A DNA stretch of 64,000 bases from Erythrobacter sp. (GTDB lineage Bacteria > Pseudomonadota > Alphaproteobacteria > Sphingomonadales > Sphingomonadaceae), in contig JAPYPR010000001.1 in assembly GCA_029937545.1 (NCBI GenBank), forward strand, positions 77,730-141,729, in the 5' to 3' direction. Position 1 is the stretch's first letter; every line of letters starts with the position of its first letter. A program made the position numbers and the translations under genes. Of the stretch, positions 18,965 through 33,601 are shown piece by piece. Under the pieces are notes generated by a model. It was not told where the DNA came from. It did no database searches and saw only the letters and a list, made by a program, of their open reading frames with translations.

Positions 18965-20173
18965 ATGACACGCGTCTTGCACATCCTCGACCATTCGCTG
19001 CCGCTGCATTCCGGCTACACTTTCCGTACCCGCGCGATCATGAAAGCGCAGGTGGCGGCGGGGCTGGAGGTGCGCGGCGTCACCGGGCAGCGGCATTTCG
19101 CCGTTGGCCCTGCGATGGAGGAGGCGGAAGGCCTGACCTTCCATCGCACCTTCGGAAGCGCCTCCGGCCCTCCCGGCTTTCGCGAGTGGCGCGAGATCGA
19201 GGCGTTGCGTGAAGCGATCGAGACGCTGGCCTCCGAGTGGGAACCGAATGTGATTCACGCACATTCCCCTGCCCTGTGCGGCATGGCGGGGCTGCGCGCA
19301 GCGCGGCGGCTGGACCTCCCGTTCGTCTATGAGATCCGCGCATTCTGGGAGGATGCGGCGGTCGGCAATGGCACGGGCCGCGAGGGATCGATCAAGTACC
19401 GGCTGACGCGCTGGCTGGAGGATCGGGTGGTGCGCGGAGCCGATGCAGTCTTCACCATCGCCAAAGGCCTGCGCGACGATCTCGTCGAGCGCGGGCACGA
19501 CAGCGCGAAGATCGGCCTGTCGCCCAATGGCGTGGACCTGACACTGTTCGGCGAGCCGGTCCCGCGCGACGGGGCACTCGCTGCCGAGATCGGTATCGTC
19601 AGCGGTCCGGTGATCGGCTTCGTCGGCAGCTTCTACGATTACGAGGGGCTCGACGACCTCATCGCCGCCCTCCCGCTGTTGCGCGAGCATCATCCGCATG
19701 CCCAGCTGCTGCTGGTCGGCGGCGGGCCGATGGACGCGGCCCTGCGAGAGCAGGCAGCGGAATCACCGGCGGCAGACGCGATAGTCTTCACCGGCCGCGT
19801 TCCGCATGGAGAGGTCGAGCGCTATTACGCGTTGATCGACATCCTTGCCTATCCCCGCAAGCAATCGCGGCTGACCGAACTGGTAACCCCGCTCAAGCCG
19901 CTCGAGGCGATGGCGCAGGGCCGGATCGTGGCGGCGAGCGATGTCGGCGGCCATCGCGAGCTGATCGCGGATGGCGAGACGGGCATGCTCTTCCCGCCCG
20001 ACGATCCCGGTGCTCTTGCACGTGCGCTCGCCAACCTCGTGGAGGCGAAAGCCGCTTGGCCTGCCATGCGCGAGAACGCGCGCAGCCACGTGGCCCAGAA
20101 CCACGACTGGGCGCGGAACGTGGATCGTTATCTCGGCGTTTACCAAAAACTGCTAGGTGCAAGAGCGAAGTAG
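18965..20173 (+). CDS. Glycosyltransferase group 1, PEP-CTERM/exosortase A-associated
   Basis: MTRVLHILDHSLPLHSGYTFRTRAIMKAQ...TGQRH plus GT4 C-terminal domain. Confidence 0.88.
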   Translation: MTRVLHILDHSLPLHSGYTFRTRAIMKAQVAAGLEVRGVTGQRHFAVGPAMEEAEGLTFHRTFGSASGPPGFREWREIEALREAIETLASEWEPNVIHAHSPALCGMAGLRAARRLDLPFVYEIRAFWEDAAVGNGTGREGSIKYRLTRWLEDRVVRGADAVFTIAKGLRDDLVERGHDSAKIGLSPNGVDLTLFGEPVPRDGALAAEIGIVSGPVIGFVGSFYDYEGLDDLIAALPLLREHHPHAQLLLVGGGPMDAALREQAAESPAADAIVFTGRVPHGEVERYYALIDILAYPRKQSRLTELVTPLKPLEAMAQGRIVAASDVGGHRELIADGETGMLFPPDDPGALARALANLVEAKAAWPAMRENARSHVAQNHDWARNVDRYLGVYQKLLGARAK

Positions 20174-20221
20174 GCCAACCGGAATGCTCGCCTGCATCAT
20201 GCAAAGGAATGACGACGAGAG

Positions 20222-21202
20222 ATGAGCGGCGCCGAGACGAGAATGCCGATCAGCAGCCACCCCGCCTTTCCGTGGGTCGTAGGGCTCTATTTCGCCGTGT
20301 TGCTGGCCGGCGGCCTGTTCGTCATGCCCGATGCGGTCCATGCGAATCTGCGTAGCTGGCTGGGGATCGAGGCGTTGGTGGGAAATGCCCTCGCGGCCAA
20401 GCTGCTCCTGAGCATTCTGGCCGGCATCCTCGGCCTGCTCTTAGGGGTAGCGATCGCGCGGCGTGTTTCGGGGGCAAAGGCGAAAAAGCTCTCCGACGAA
20501 AGTGGCGACGCCGAATTTGCTGCGCCGACCTTCGATCCCGAGGATAGCGCCTACAACGACAGCGAGCCGAACGATGATGCGGTGTGGCTGGCTGATGATG
20601 ATTTCGGCGAAGAGCCAGAAGAGGCTCGGCCAGAGGACGCCCCTCACCGGATGTTCAATCCCCGCGACTATCTGACCGGAGACGGTCTCGGGACCGAACC
20701 CGAGATCGAGCGCGACACCATGGTCAGCACCGAACCGGTCGACGCCGAATTCGAAGAGGTGGAGGCCGCCGTGGAGTCCGGCCATCTCGAACCCGACGAT
20801 GACGATCGAGAGGCCAAACCCGACGCTGCGGACGAATGGTTCGACGTCGGGTCCGAGCACGGCCTGGAAGAGCCCGAAGAGCCGACAGCCACTACTATCG
20901 ATATGCCCGACGCCGTCGAGCAGGAAACCCGGCCCGTCCCGCCGCCTAGCGAGGCGATGGGTGATCTGTCGCTGAGCGAATTGACCGAACGGCTCGAACG
21001 GGCCCTCGCCTCGCAGCGCGTAGCAAAGGACGAGAACGCAGAGCTGGTTGCTCCCGATGCCGACCCGGTGATCGCCTTCCTGCGCCGCGAAGCCGACCGC
21101 ACCGCCCCTGCGGCATCGGTCGAGAGCGAGGACGACGAGGACACGCAAGCCAGCCTGAGAAGCGCGCTCGAGCGCCTGTCGCAGGTCGGCAAGCGATCCT
21201 GA
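20222..21202 (+). CDS. Hypothetical membrane protein with long acidic tail
   Basis: Two N-terminal TM segments then Asp/Glu-rich low-complexity region; no family recognised. Confidence 0.65.
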   Translation: MSGAETRMPISSHPAFPWVVGLYFAVLLAGGLFVMPDAVHANLRSWLGIEALVGNALAAKLLLSILAGILGLLLGVAIARRVSGAKAKKLSDESGDAEFAAPTFDPEDSAYNDSEPNDDAVWLADDDFGEEPEEARPEDAPHRMFNPRDYLTGDGLGTEPEIERDTMVSTEPVDAEFEEVEAAVESGHLEPDDDDREAKPDAADEWFDVGSEHGLEEPEEPTATTIDMPDAVEQETRPVPPPSEAMGDLSLSELTERLERALASQRVAKDENAELVAPDADPVIAFLRREADRTAPAASVESEDDEDTQASLRSALERLSQVGKRS

Positions 21203-21459
21203 CCGGCCACCGCGACCTTCCGCGACTTTTCGAAGCGCGAATTTTCCATCCGAACACGCGTCACCTTGGCGCCAATCCGTGCGGAAATCTTCGCGCGGGT
21301 GAAATAATGCTACTCTCTTCGCAGTTGCAAAATAGCGAGCGCACCGCCATGACGAAGCTTCGCGCAATTTTGCGGTGCCGACAGGGCACCTGGAAACCTG
21401 TCCCCGGTTCGCTTCGTTGAGGAAGAGGACGGGCGGGCACGGAGGAGGACGCTTCTTTT

Positions 21460-26129
<4,670 letters not shown>

Positions 26130-26130
<1 letters not shown>

Positions 26131-27566
26131 TGGGCAAGGAAACCGGCTTTCTCGAATACGAGCGCGAGGATCGTACCTATCGCGATCCCGAAGAACGGCT
26201 GAACCATTACAAGGAGTTCGTCGTCCCGCTTTCGGAAGACCAGCTGCGTACGCAGGCGGCACGCTGCATGAATTGCGGCATTCCTTACTGCCACAACGGC
26301 TGTCCGGTGAACAATATCATCCCGGACTGGAACCATCTCGTCTATGAGGATGACTGGAAGAACGCGCTCGAGGTCCTGCACTCGACCAACAACTTCCCGG
26401 AGTTCACCGGCCGCGTCTGCCCCGCCCCGTGCGAGGCGGCCTGCACGCTCAACCTCATCGACAGCCCCGTCACTATCAAGTCCATCGAATGCGCGATCAT
26501 CGATCGCGGCTTTCAGGAAGGCTGGGTCAAGCCGCAATTGCCGGAAAAGCGGACAGGTAAGTCGGTGGCCGTGATCGGAAGCGGCCCCGCCGGCCTCGCC
26601 TGCGCCCAGCAGCTCGCGCGCGCTGGCCATGCCGTGACCGTCTTCGAAAAGAGCGACCGGATCGGCGGGCTGCTTCGCTACGGCATTCCCGACTTCAAGA
26701 TGGAGAAGCATCTCATCAACCGCCGCGCGGTGCAGATGGAGGCCGAAGGCGTCCAGTTCCGCACCAGCAGCGAAGTGGGTGTCGAAGTCAGCTTCCAGGC
26801 GCTGCAGGAGAATTTCGACGCGGTCGTGCTGGCGGGCGGCGCGGAAGAGGCCCGCATGCTCGACATTCCGGGCTCCGAGCTCGACGGCGTGCGCCTCGCG
26901 ATGGAATTCCTGACCCAGCAGAACAAGCGCAATGCAGGCGACGACGAAGTGCGCGCCGCGCCGCGGGGCAGCCTGACCGCTACGGGCAAGCATGTCATCG
27001 TGATCGGCGGCGGCGACACCGGCAGCGATTGCGTCGGCACCAGCAACCGGCAGGGCGCGGCCAGCGTCACGCAGCTGGAAATCATGCCCAAGCCTCCCGA
27101 GCACGAGGACAAGGCGCTGACCTGGCCCGACTGGCCGGTGAAGCTGCGCACCTCCTCCAGCCACGAAGAAGGCGTGGACCGCGACTGGGCCGTACTGACC
27201 AAGCGCGTGGTCGAGGAAAACGGCGATGTCGCGGGGCTGGAATGCGTCCGCGTCGAGTGGAAAGACGGCAAGATGCAGGAAATCGAGGGCAGCGAATTCA
27301 CGCTCAAGGCCGACCTCATCCTGCTGGCAATGGGCTTTACCGGGCCCAAGCGGCGCGGGCTGCTCGACCGGGCAGGCGTCGATCTCGACGGGCGCGGCAA
27401 TGTGGCGGCGGACACCGAGTGGTACCTCACCAGCGAAGCGAACGTGTTCGCATGCGGCGACATGCGGCGCGGGCAGAGCCTGGTCGTGTGGGCGATCCGC
27501 GAAGGGCGACAGGCCGCCCACGCAGTCGACAAGGCGCTGATGGGCGAGACCCAGCTGCCGCGCTAG
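26130..27566 (+). CDS. gltD: Glutamate synthase small subunit
   Basis: [52 protein letters not shown]. Confidence 0.96.
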
Positions 27567-27570
27567 GCGC

Positions 27571-28080
27571 GTGGGCGATATCCTGATTACCGGCTGTTCG
27601 GGCGGCGGGAAATCGACGCTGCTCGAAGAACTGGAGCGGCGCGGCCACACCGTCGTGCGCGAACCCGGGCGGCGCCTGATCGCGGCGGGCGTTACACCGT
27701 GGGGCAATCTTCGCGGCTTTCTTGACGCCGCCGCCGTCATGGCCTGCGCCGATCTGGACTGGCACGAGGATGCCAAGCGCCCGGTGTTCTTCGATCGCGG
27801 GCTGATCGACGCGCTTGCCGGACTGGAGCGGGACGGAGGGCCGACAGTCTCGGAGGCGCTCGGGTCAGATCGGCCTTATTGCAGCAAGGTGTTTCTCGCA
27901 CCGCCCTGGCCCGAAATCTATGCGCAGGACTCGATGCGGCGGCACGATTTCGACGCCGCGATCGCCGAATATGAGCATCTGGCATTGCTGCTCCCGGCAC
28001 TCGATTACGAGGCAGTCGAGCTACCACTCGTAAGCGTCGCAGAGCGCGCCGATTTCGTACTGGCAAATCTACCCGCGTAG
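27571..28080 (+). CDS. AAA family ATPase (P-loop, AAA_28-like)
   Basis: GTG start; ITGCSGGGKSTLLEELERRGHTVVREPGR, FFDRGLIDALA. Confidence 0.8.
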   Translation: MGDILITGCSGGGKSTLLEELERRGHTVVREPGRRLIAAGVTPWGNLRGFLDAAAVMACADLDWHEDAKRPVFFDRGLIDALAGLERDGGPTVSEALGSDRPYCSKVFLAPPWPEIYAQDSMRRHDFDAAIAEYEHLALLLPALDYEAVELPLVSVAERADFVLANLPA

Positions 28081-28542
28081 CTGGGGTGCACGCTCGGCCA
28101 GCGCGTCGAGAAATGCGGCGCTCTCATCGATCCGCAGGGCGATACGGCGGACCTGCTGCTCCGCGCCAAGTAGCGGGCACACGGTCAGTTCGCGATCCAG
28201 CTCCAGCATCGCACTGGGCCAGGACAGCAACGCATGGTTGAGCGTGTCGGGCGCCTTGACCTGTTCCGCACCGAAGCTGGGCACGATGCCCGCGATCGCC
28301 TGATACGGCACCAGCAGGTCGATCATCACGCCGCTGCGGACAACGCAGGCCCTGCTCCGTAAGGCGCGCTCCCCTGCTCCGGTCAGGATCACCGCGCGCA
28401 CGCTGTCGTCGGCATCCAGTGCGGTCATCACCTCGTAAAGCCGGTGGCGCAGCACCTTCGACAGCGCGTTCATCGCTTCGGGGCGGTTGAGGGTGACGGT
28501 CGCGACGCCGCCGGCGATGTCGGTGAGGATGAGATCGGTCAT
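28069..28542 (-). pseudogene. Chimeric ORF: truncated enoyl-CoA hydratase N-terminus fused to an unrelated C-terminal segment
   Basis: MTDLILTDIAGGVATVTLNRPEAMNALSKVLRHRLYEVMTALDADDSVRAVILTGAGERA is crotonase-like, but the expected (F)xAGxDL oxyanion-hole region is replaced by LRSRACVV... Confidence 0.55.
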
Positions 28543-28631
28543 GCGGCGTAGCCTAGCGGATAGGTTGCAGCTTGCTATCTACCCGTCACTCGCGTTGAGT
28601 GCGCGCGAGAGAAACGAGAGGAAACGCGCAA

Positions 28632-29411
28632 ATGGCATTCCAACCCTTCGACCTCACCGGCAAGGTAGCCGTAGTGACCGGCGGCAATGGCGGTATCGGG
28701 CTGGGCATGGCCGAAGGGCTCGCCGCGGCTGGGGCCGATGTCGCCATCTGGGGGCGCAACGGATCGAAGAACGCTTCCGCCCTGGATCGGCTGAAGGCGC
28801 ATGGCACGCGCGTCGAGGCGCTGGAGGTCGACGTCGCCGACGAGCAGGCCGTGGTCGATGCCATGGCGGAAAGCCTGTCGCGCCTCGGCCGGATCGACAC
28901 ATGCATCGCCAATGCCGGGGTCGGAGGCGGTGCTCCGCTGACCGAGCAGACGACGGAGCAGTGGCGCAAAGTCACCGCGGTCAATCTCGACGCCGTTTTC
29001 TGGACCTTCCGCGAAGCATCGAAACACATGGTCGAGCGCGCGGAGAAGGGCGACAAGGGCGGATCTCTGCTGGTCACTTCCAGCGTGTCGGCCATTCACG
29101 GCGCACCGCAGAACCAGGCCTATGCCGCCGCGAAGGCCGGGGTGCTGGCGATGGTGCGCGGCACGGCGGTAGAACTCGCCCGCCACGGCATCCGCGCCAA
29201 TGCGGTGCTGCCCGGCTGGATCGCCACCGAGATGACCGAGCGCCTTCAGAACTGGGATGCCTTCAACGAAAAGGCTATTGGCCGCGTCCCCATGTGCCGC
29301 TGGGGCGAAGGCGAGGATTTCGCCGGCATCGCAGTTTATTTCGCCTCGGATGCCAGCAAGTTCCACACCGGCGATTCGGTGGTAATCGACGGGGGTTACT
29401 CGATTTTCTGA
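28632..29411 (+). CDS. SDR family oxidoreductase
   Basis: VAVVTGGNGGIGLGMAEGLA and YAAAKAGVLAMVRGTAVELA. Confidence 0.95.
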   Translation: MAFQPFDLTGKVAVVTGGNGGIGLGMAEGLAAAGADVAIWGRNGSKNASALDRLKAHGTRVEALEVDVADEQAVVDAMAESLSRLGRIDTCIANAGVGGGAPLTEQTTEQWRKVTAVNLDAVFWTFREASKHMVERAEKGDKGGSLLVTSSVSAIHGAPQNQAYAAAKAGVLAMVRGTAVELARHGIRANAVLPGWIATEMTERLQNWDAFNEKAIGRVPMCRWGEGEDFAGIAVYFASDASKFHTGDSVVIDGGYSIF

Positions 29412-29426
29412 CTGACCTGCCGAAAG

Positions 29427-30107
29427 CTAGAGCCGCCAGTCGATAGCGCGGCGACCTCGGCTTTCGAGAAACGCATTCGTCCGGCTGAAGGGCTGCGAAC
29501 CGAAGAAGCCGCGATGGGCGGATAGCGGGCTGGGGTGCGGGCTCTCGATCACAAGGTGCCTCCCATCGCGGAGTCCGGGAATGCGCTTTGCCTTGGTCTG
29601 CGCATGGCTGCCCCACAGAATGAAGACGCTCGGCTCCGAGCGCGCCGCGACCGCCGCCACGCAGGCATCGGTAATCGCATCCCAACCGCGCCCCGCATGG
29701 CTGCCCGCCTGCCCCGCCTCGACCGTCAGCGTGTTGTTGAGCAGCAGCACGCCTTGCCGCGCCCAGGCCGAGAGATCACCATGCGTGGGCCGCGCAATGC
29801 CAAGATCGCTTTCCAGTTCCTTGTAGATATTCACGAGGCTTGGCGGAACTTTCACCCCTTCCGGCACGGCGAAGCACAAGCCCATCGCCTGTCCCGGGCC
29901 GTGGTAGGGGTCCTGCCCGAGGATGACGACCTTGACCGCGTCGAGTGGTGTGAGTTCCAGTGCCCTGAGACGACAACCGCGCAGGGGATAGATCGTCTTG
30001 CCGGCATCTTCCTCGGCGCGCAGCCACCCGCCGAGCCGCCGTGCCTCCTCGCTGCCGAGGACCGGATCGAGCACCGGTTTCCAGCTGTCGGGAATGGTTT
30101 CTGCCAA
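29427..30107 (-). CDS. ung: Uracil-DNA glycosylase (start uncertain, TTG at 30107 proposed)
   Basis: VVILGQDPYHGPGQAMGLCFAVPEG and HPSPLSAHRGFFGSQPFSRTN. Confidence 0.95.
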   Translation of the reverse strand: MAETIPDSWKPVLDPVLGSEEARRLGGWLRAEEDAGKTIYPLRGCRLRALELTPLDAVKVVILGQDPYHGPGQAMGLCFAVPEGVKVPPSLVNIYKELESDLGIARPTHGDLSAWARQGVLLLNNTLTVEAGQAGSHAGRGWDAITDACVAAVAARSEPSVFILWGSHAQTKAKRIPGLRDGRHLVIESPHPSPLSAHRGFFGSQPFSRTNAFLESRGRRAIDWRL

Positions 30108-30255
30108 GGCAATCGTCCTGCGGGATCGAGCGCAGCGGCGAGGCGTGGACGTTTCCGCCCCGCCGCTGCGCTCTTGGTTCAGGGGATAGGGACCAGCGCG
30201 CCGATGAACCAGCACCCCTTCCCAGCAATCCCCAATCGGCCTAAGGCTCCCGCCC

Positions 30256-30873
30256 ATGGCAGTGCATTTCCACGAAGAAGACCTCCCCGCAGGCGTGCTC
30301 GCCGATGGCCCGGTGGCCGTCGATACCGAAACGATGGGGCTGATTACCAAGCGCGACCGGCTGTGCCTGGTGCAGATCAGCGATGGCCGGGGCGACGAGC
30401 ATCTCGTTCGCTTCGGGCCGGAGAGCAATTACGATGCGCCCAATCTCAAGGCGGTGCTGGGCGATCCGGGCCGCCTCAAGCTCTACCATTTCGCGCGTTT
30501 CGACCTCGCTGCGATCGAACATTACCTCGGCGTGATGGCGGCGCCCTGCTATTGCACCAAGATCGCCAGCAAGCTGGTGCGCACCTATACCGACCGGCAC
30601 GGGCTGAAGAACCTGGTCGACGAATTGCTCGGCGAGAGCATGTCGAAGGTGCAGCAGAGCTCCGACTGGGGCGGGCCGGACATCAACGAGGCGCAGCGCG
30701 AATATGCGGCCAGCGACGTCCGCTTCCTCCACCGCATGCGCGAGGAGCTGAACCGCCGGCTCGAGCGCGAGGGCCGGATGGAGATGGCGCAGGCCTGTTT
30801 CGACTTCCTGCCCACCCGCGCCCGGCTCGATATCGCCGGCTGGGCGGATCACGACATCTTCAGCCACGCGTAA
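30256..30873 (+). CDS. Ribonuclease D-like 3'-5' exonuclease
   Basis: VAVDTETMGL, KLYHFARFDLAAIE, YAASDVRFL DEDDy motifs. Confidence 0.92.
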   Translation: MAVHFHEEDLPAGVLADGPVAVDTETMGLITKRDRLCLVQISDGRGDEHLVRFGPESNYDAPNLKAVLGDPGRLKLYHFARFDLAAIEHYLGVMAAPCYCTKIASKLVRTYTDRHGLKNLVDELLGESMSKVQQSSDWGGPDINEAQREYAASDVRFLHRMREELNRRLEREGRMEMAQACFDFLPTRARLDIAGWADHDIFSHA

Positions 30874-30897
30874 GGAGCGAAAGGGCAGGCCCCCGCC

Positions 30898-31569
30898 ATG
30901 GTGTTCCGGCAACACAGGATCGAAACGGACGATGCGAAGGCACTGCGGGGCCGGCGGCAGGACTGGGCCGAGCCCGGCGGGTCGCACGACAAGCTCGTCG
31001 GTTTCCTCGCCAAGGCGCTGCCAATGGCGGTTGGTGTTCTCGCCGCCTTTATGGTCATCACGCCGCTCAGCCCGCGCGGCGAGATCAGCTTCCTGCTCGA
31101 CCGGGACAAGGTCGCGGTGATCGACGAGCGCTTGCGAGTGGATAATGCGCTCTATCGCGGCGAGGACAATGAGGGACGACCGTTCTCGCTTACGGCGGGC
31201 GAGGCGGTGCAGCGGTCGAGCGCGGAGGGCATCGTGCGGATGAACGATCTGGTCGCCCGGCTGCTGCTGAACGACGGCCCCGCGCGCGTCTCTGCCAATG
31301 GCGGGCAATATGAACTCGACGATCAGATCGTGTCGGTGAACGGGCCGCTCCTGATGGTGGCTGCCGATGGCTATCGCATGGTTGCGCGCGGCGTTTCGGT
31401 AAACCTTGCCGAGAAGACCGTGACCGGCGAGGGCGGGGTCGAGGGGGCAATTCCCGCAGGGACCTTCAGCGGCAACCGACTCGATGCAGATCTCGAAGCC
31501 CGCACTATTTCCCTGTCCGGCAATGCGCGCTTGCGGATGGTGCCCGGAAAGCTGAGAATGCCGAATTGA
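30898..31569 (+). CDS. lptC: LPS export ABC transporter periplasmic protein LptC
   Basis: Single N-terminal TM plus LptC-like beta-jellyroll region; directly upstream of lptA. Confidence 0.8.
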   Translation: MVFRQHRIETDDAKALRGRRQDWAEPGGSHDKLVGFLAKALPMAVGVLAAFMVITPLSPRGEISFLLDRDKVAVIDERLRVDNALYRGEDNEGRPFSLTAGEAVQRSSAEGIVRMNDLVARLLLNDGPARVSANGGQYELDDQIVSVNGPLLMVAADGYRMVARGVSVNLAEKTVTGEGGVEGAIPAGTFSGNRLDADLEARTISLSGNARLRMVPGKLRMPN

Positions 31570-31571
31570 GG

Positions 31572-32135
31572 ATGCCTGAGATGACCAAGCTCGTTCCCAC
31601 CATGGCCCGCTGGGGCATCGCCGGTTTCGTGGCCACTCTGGCTGCGGTCGGCGGGATGCAGTTGCAGGCGCAGGCGATTGCAGCGCACAATTCCAACGCG
31701 CCGGTTTCCTATGCCGCCGACCGGATCGAACTGCAGGACCGGCAGAACCGCGTGGTTCTGTCGGGCGATGTGCGGATTACGCAGGCCGGTCTGTCGCTCA
31801 CCGCCGGTCGCGCCATCGTCAATTATTCGGACGCGGGGAGCCTCCAGATCCAGCGCATCATGGCCACCGGCGGCGTGGACGTGCAGCGCGGCAACGAGCG
31901 GGCGCGCGGCGATACGGCCGTCTACGACTTCAACCGCCGTATCATCACCATGGCGGGCAACGTCCGCCTCAATCGCGGTGGGGACACGCTCAATGGTGGA
32001 CGACTGGTGATCGATCTGGCGAGCGGCGTCTCCAGCGTGGACGGCAGCGCGAGCGGCTCGTCTTCGGTCACCGGGCAAGGCTCGACCACTTCGGGTGGCC
32101 GCGTGACCGGGACCTTCTCCGTTCCCGAAAACTGA
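31572..32135 (+). CDS. lptA: LptA/OstA family LPS transport protein
   Basis: APVSYAADRIELQDRQNRVVLSGDVRITQAGLSLTAGRAIVNY. Confidence 0.87.
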   Translation: MPEMTKLVPTMARWGIAGFVATLAAVGGMQLQAQAIAAHNSNAPVSYAADRIELQDRQNRVVLSGDVRITQAGLSLTAGRAIVNYSDAGSLQIQRIMATGGVDVQRGNERARGDTAVYDFNRRIITMAGNVRLNRGGDTLNGGRLVIDLASGVSSVDGSASGSSSVTGQGSTTSGGRVTGTFSVPEN

Positions 32136-32554
32136 GGGGCGGCCCATGGAGGGGCTGCCGATCGACCTGCTGCTGACCAAGCTTGGTGGGCGACGGTCGC
32201 TCCATCTACGGCAGTGGCACGGTCTTACGACGTACGGCTGGGAGGCGTTCGATCGGTTGGCGGACGATCGCCGCGGCTGTTGGAAGAGTAGGCGGCGTAC
32301 TTCAAGCAACTGCCCGCGCTGAGTTCGGCCGAAGGACATTCGGTTGAAATTCACACATAGCAGTAGGACGACGATGGGTGCACGCTGCCACATCCAGTCT
32401 GCCTGCTTCCGGCCCGGCGGGAGCGTTGCGACAGCTTGGCAGACTACTGTCGTTGTATCTTGGGCGAGGCCCTCAGCGCTTTCGCCTAAAGCGCCAAACC
32501 AGACGCCAGAATGCGATACGATACCATGGCCCAGCTTGACGACTGGGCTCGAGC

Positions 32555-33601
32555 CTAGCGCCGGCCCGCGCCTGCCAATTGGGCGATGTTGGTGAGGCCT
32601 TGCGCCAGCAAAAGCTCGGCGGCCTGGCTATTGGTCAGCAAGTCGCGGTGCATCTTGGTGAGGCCGTGCGTCAGCCGGTCGAGCCGCCCCTTGCCGCGCC
32701 AGCGCGAGACCTGCTGGCCGATCTCGCGATCCTCCTTCCAGAAGATGCCCAGCCGCGCCTTCTCGCCCTTGTCGAGATCGCCATAGCCTCGCGATCCCAG
32801 CGCCGCCGCGATCCGCGCCAGTTGCGCCGCGCGCCGCTCGAACGCCAGCAGCACCCCCACAGGGTTGAGGCCGAGCTGCTTCATCCGCGCGATTTCCGGT
32901 GCGACCTTCGCGCTCTGCCCGCCCATCACCGCGTTGACGAGCGGCATGAAGCCGTCTTCCTCGCTCACCGCACCGACCGCGTCGAGATCTTCGGCTGTCG
33001 CAGGTTTCGGGCTTTGCGGGCTGGCGTCCAGGTAGGTGGCAAGCTTGGTGACTTCGCTCTGCGCCAGCCGCACATCGAGATTGGCCCCGCGCGCCACGCG
33101 CTCCGCCAGGTCGCCGCCGAGCCGCACGCCCGCCGCATCGCCCATCGCGCGCACGCTCTGCGAAACGGAGCGCAGGTCGGGCGGATAGAACAGCGCCACG
33201 ACGGCATCCTTGCGTTTTTCCAGCAGCTTGGCCGTGCGCGATTTGTCGGTGGCGGAGGTGGCGACGACGATCACCGGGCACGCCTCGCCCGCGCCCATGT
33301 CACTGGTCTCGAGCAACGTCTTGAGCGCCTCATGCGCCTCGTCGCCGCTCGCCCTGACCCAGATGTGGCGCTTGTCGCCGAACAGCGAGGTGGAGCGTGC
33401 TTCGTCGCCCAGCCTGGCAGGATCGCCGCGCAAGTCGCCGCCGCTCATTTCCACGCGCTCGCCCGGTTCGGGAAGCCAGCTGGCGAGATCGCTGGCCGCA
33501 GCGCTCGCCCCGGCTTCGTCCTGGCCGCAGAAAAAGAACACGCCGCAGTCCTGCGCCGCATTGCGGCCCTTGGCGGCAAAGTCCTTGCTGGTGAGCTTCA
33601 C
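32555..33601 (-). CDS. holA: DNA polymerase III subunit delta
   Basis: FFFCGQDEAGASAAASDLA, AARPF-type HolA organisation, adjacent to lptE and leuS. Confidence 0.9.
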   Translation of the reverse strand: MKLTSKDFAAKGRNAAQDCGVFFFCGQDEAGASAAASDLASWLPEPGERVEMSGGDLRGDPARLGDEARSTSLFGDKRHIWVRASGDEAHEALKTLLETSDMGAGEACPVIVVATSATDKSRTAKLLEKRKDAVVALFYPPDLRSVSQSVRAMGDAAGVRLGGDLAERVARGANLDVRLAQSEVTKLATYLDASPQSPKPATAEDLDAVGAVSEEDGFMPLVNAVMGGQSAKVAPEIARMKQLGLNPVGVLLAFERRAAQLARIAAALGSRGYGDLDKGEKARLGIFWKEDREIGQQVSRWRGKGRLDRLTHGLTKMHRDLLTNSQAAELLLAQGLTNIAQLAGAGRR

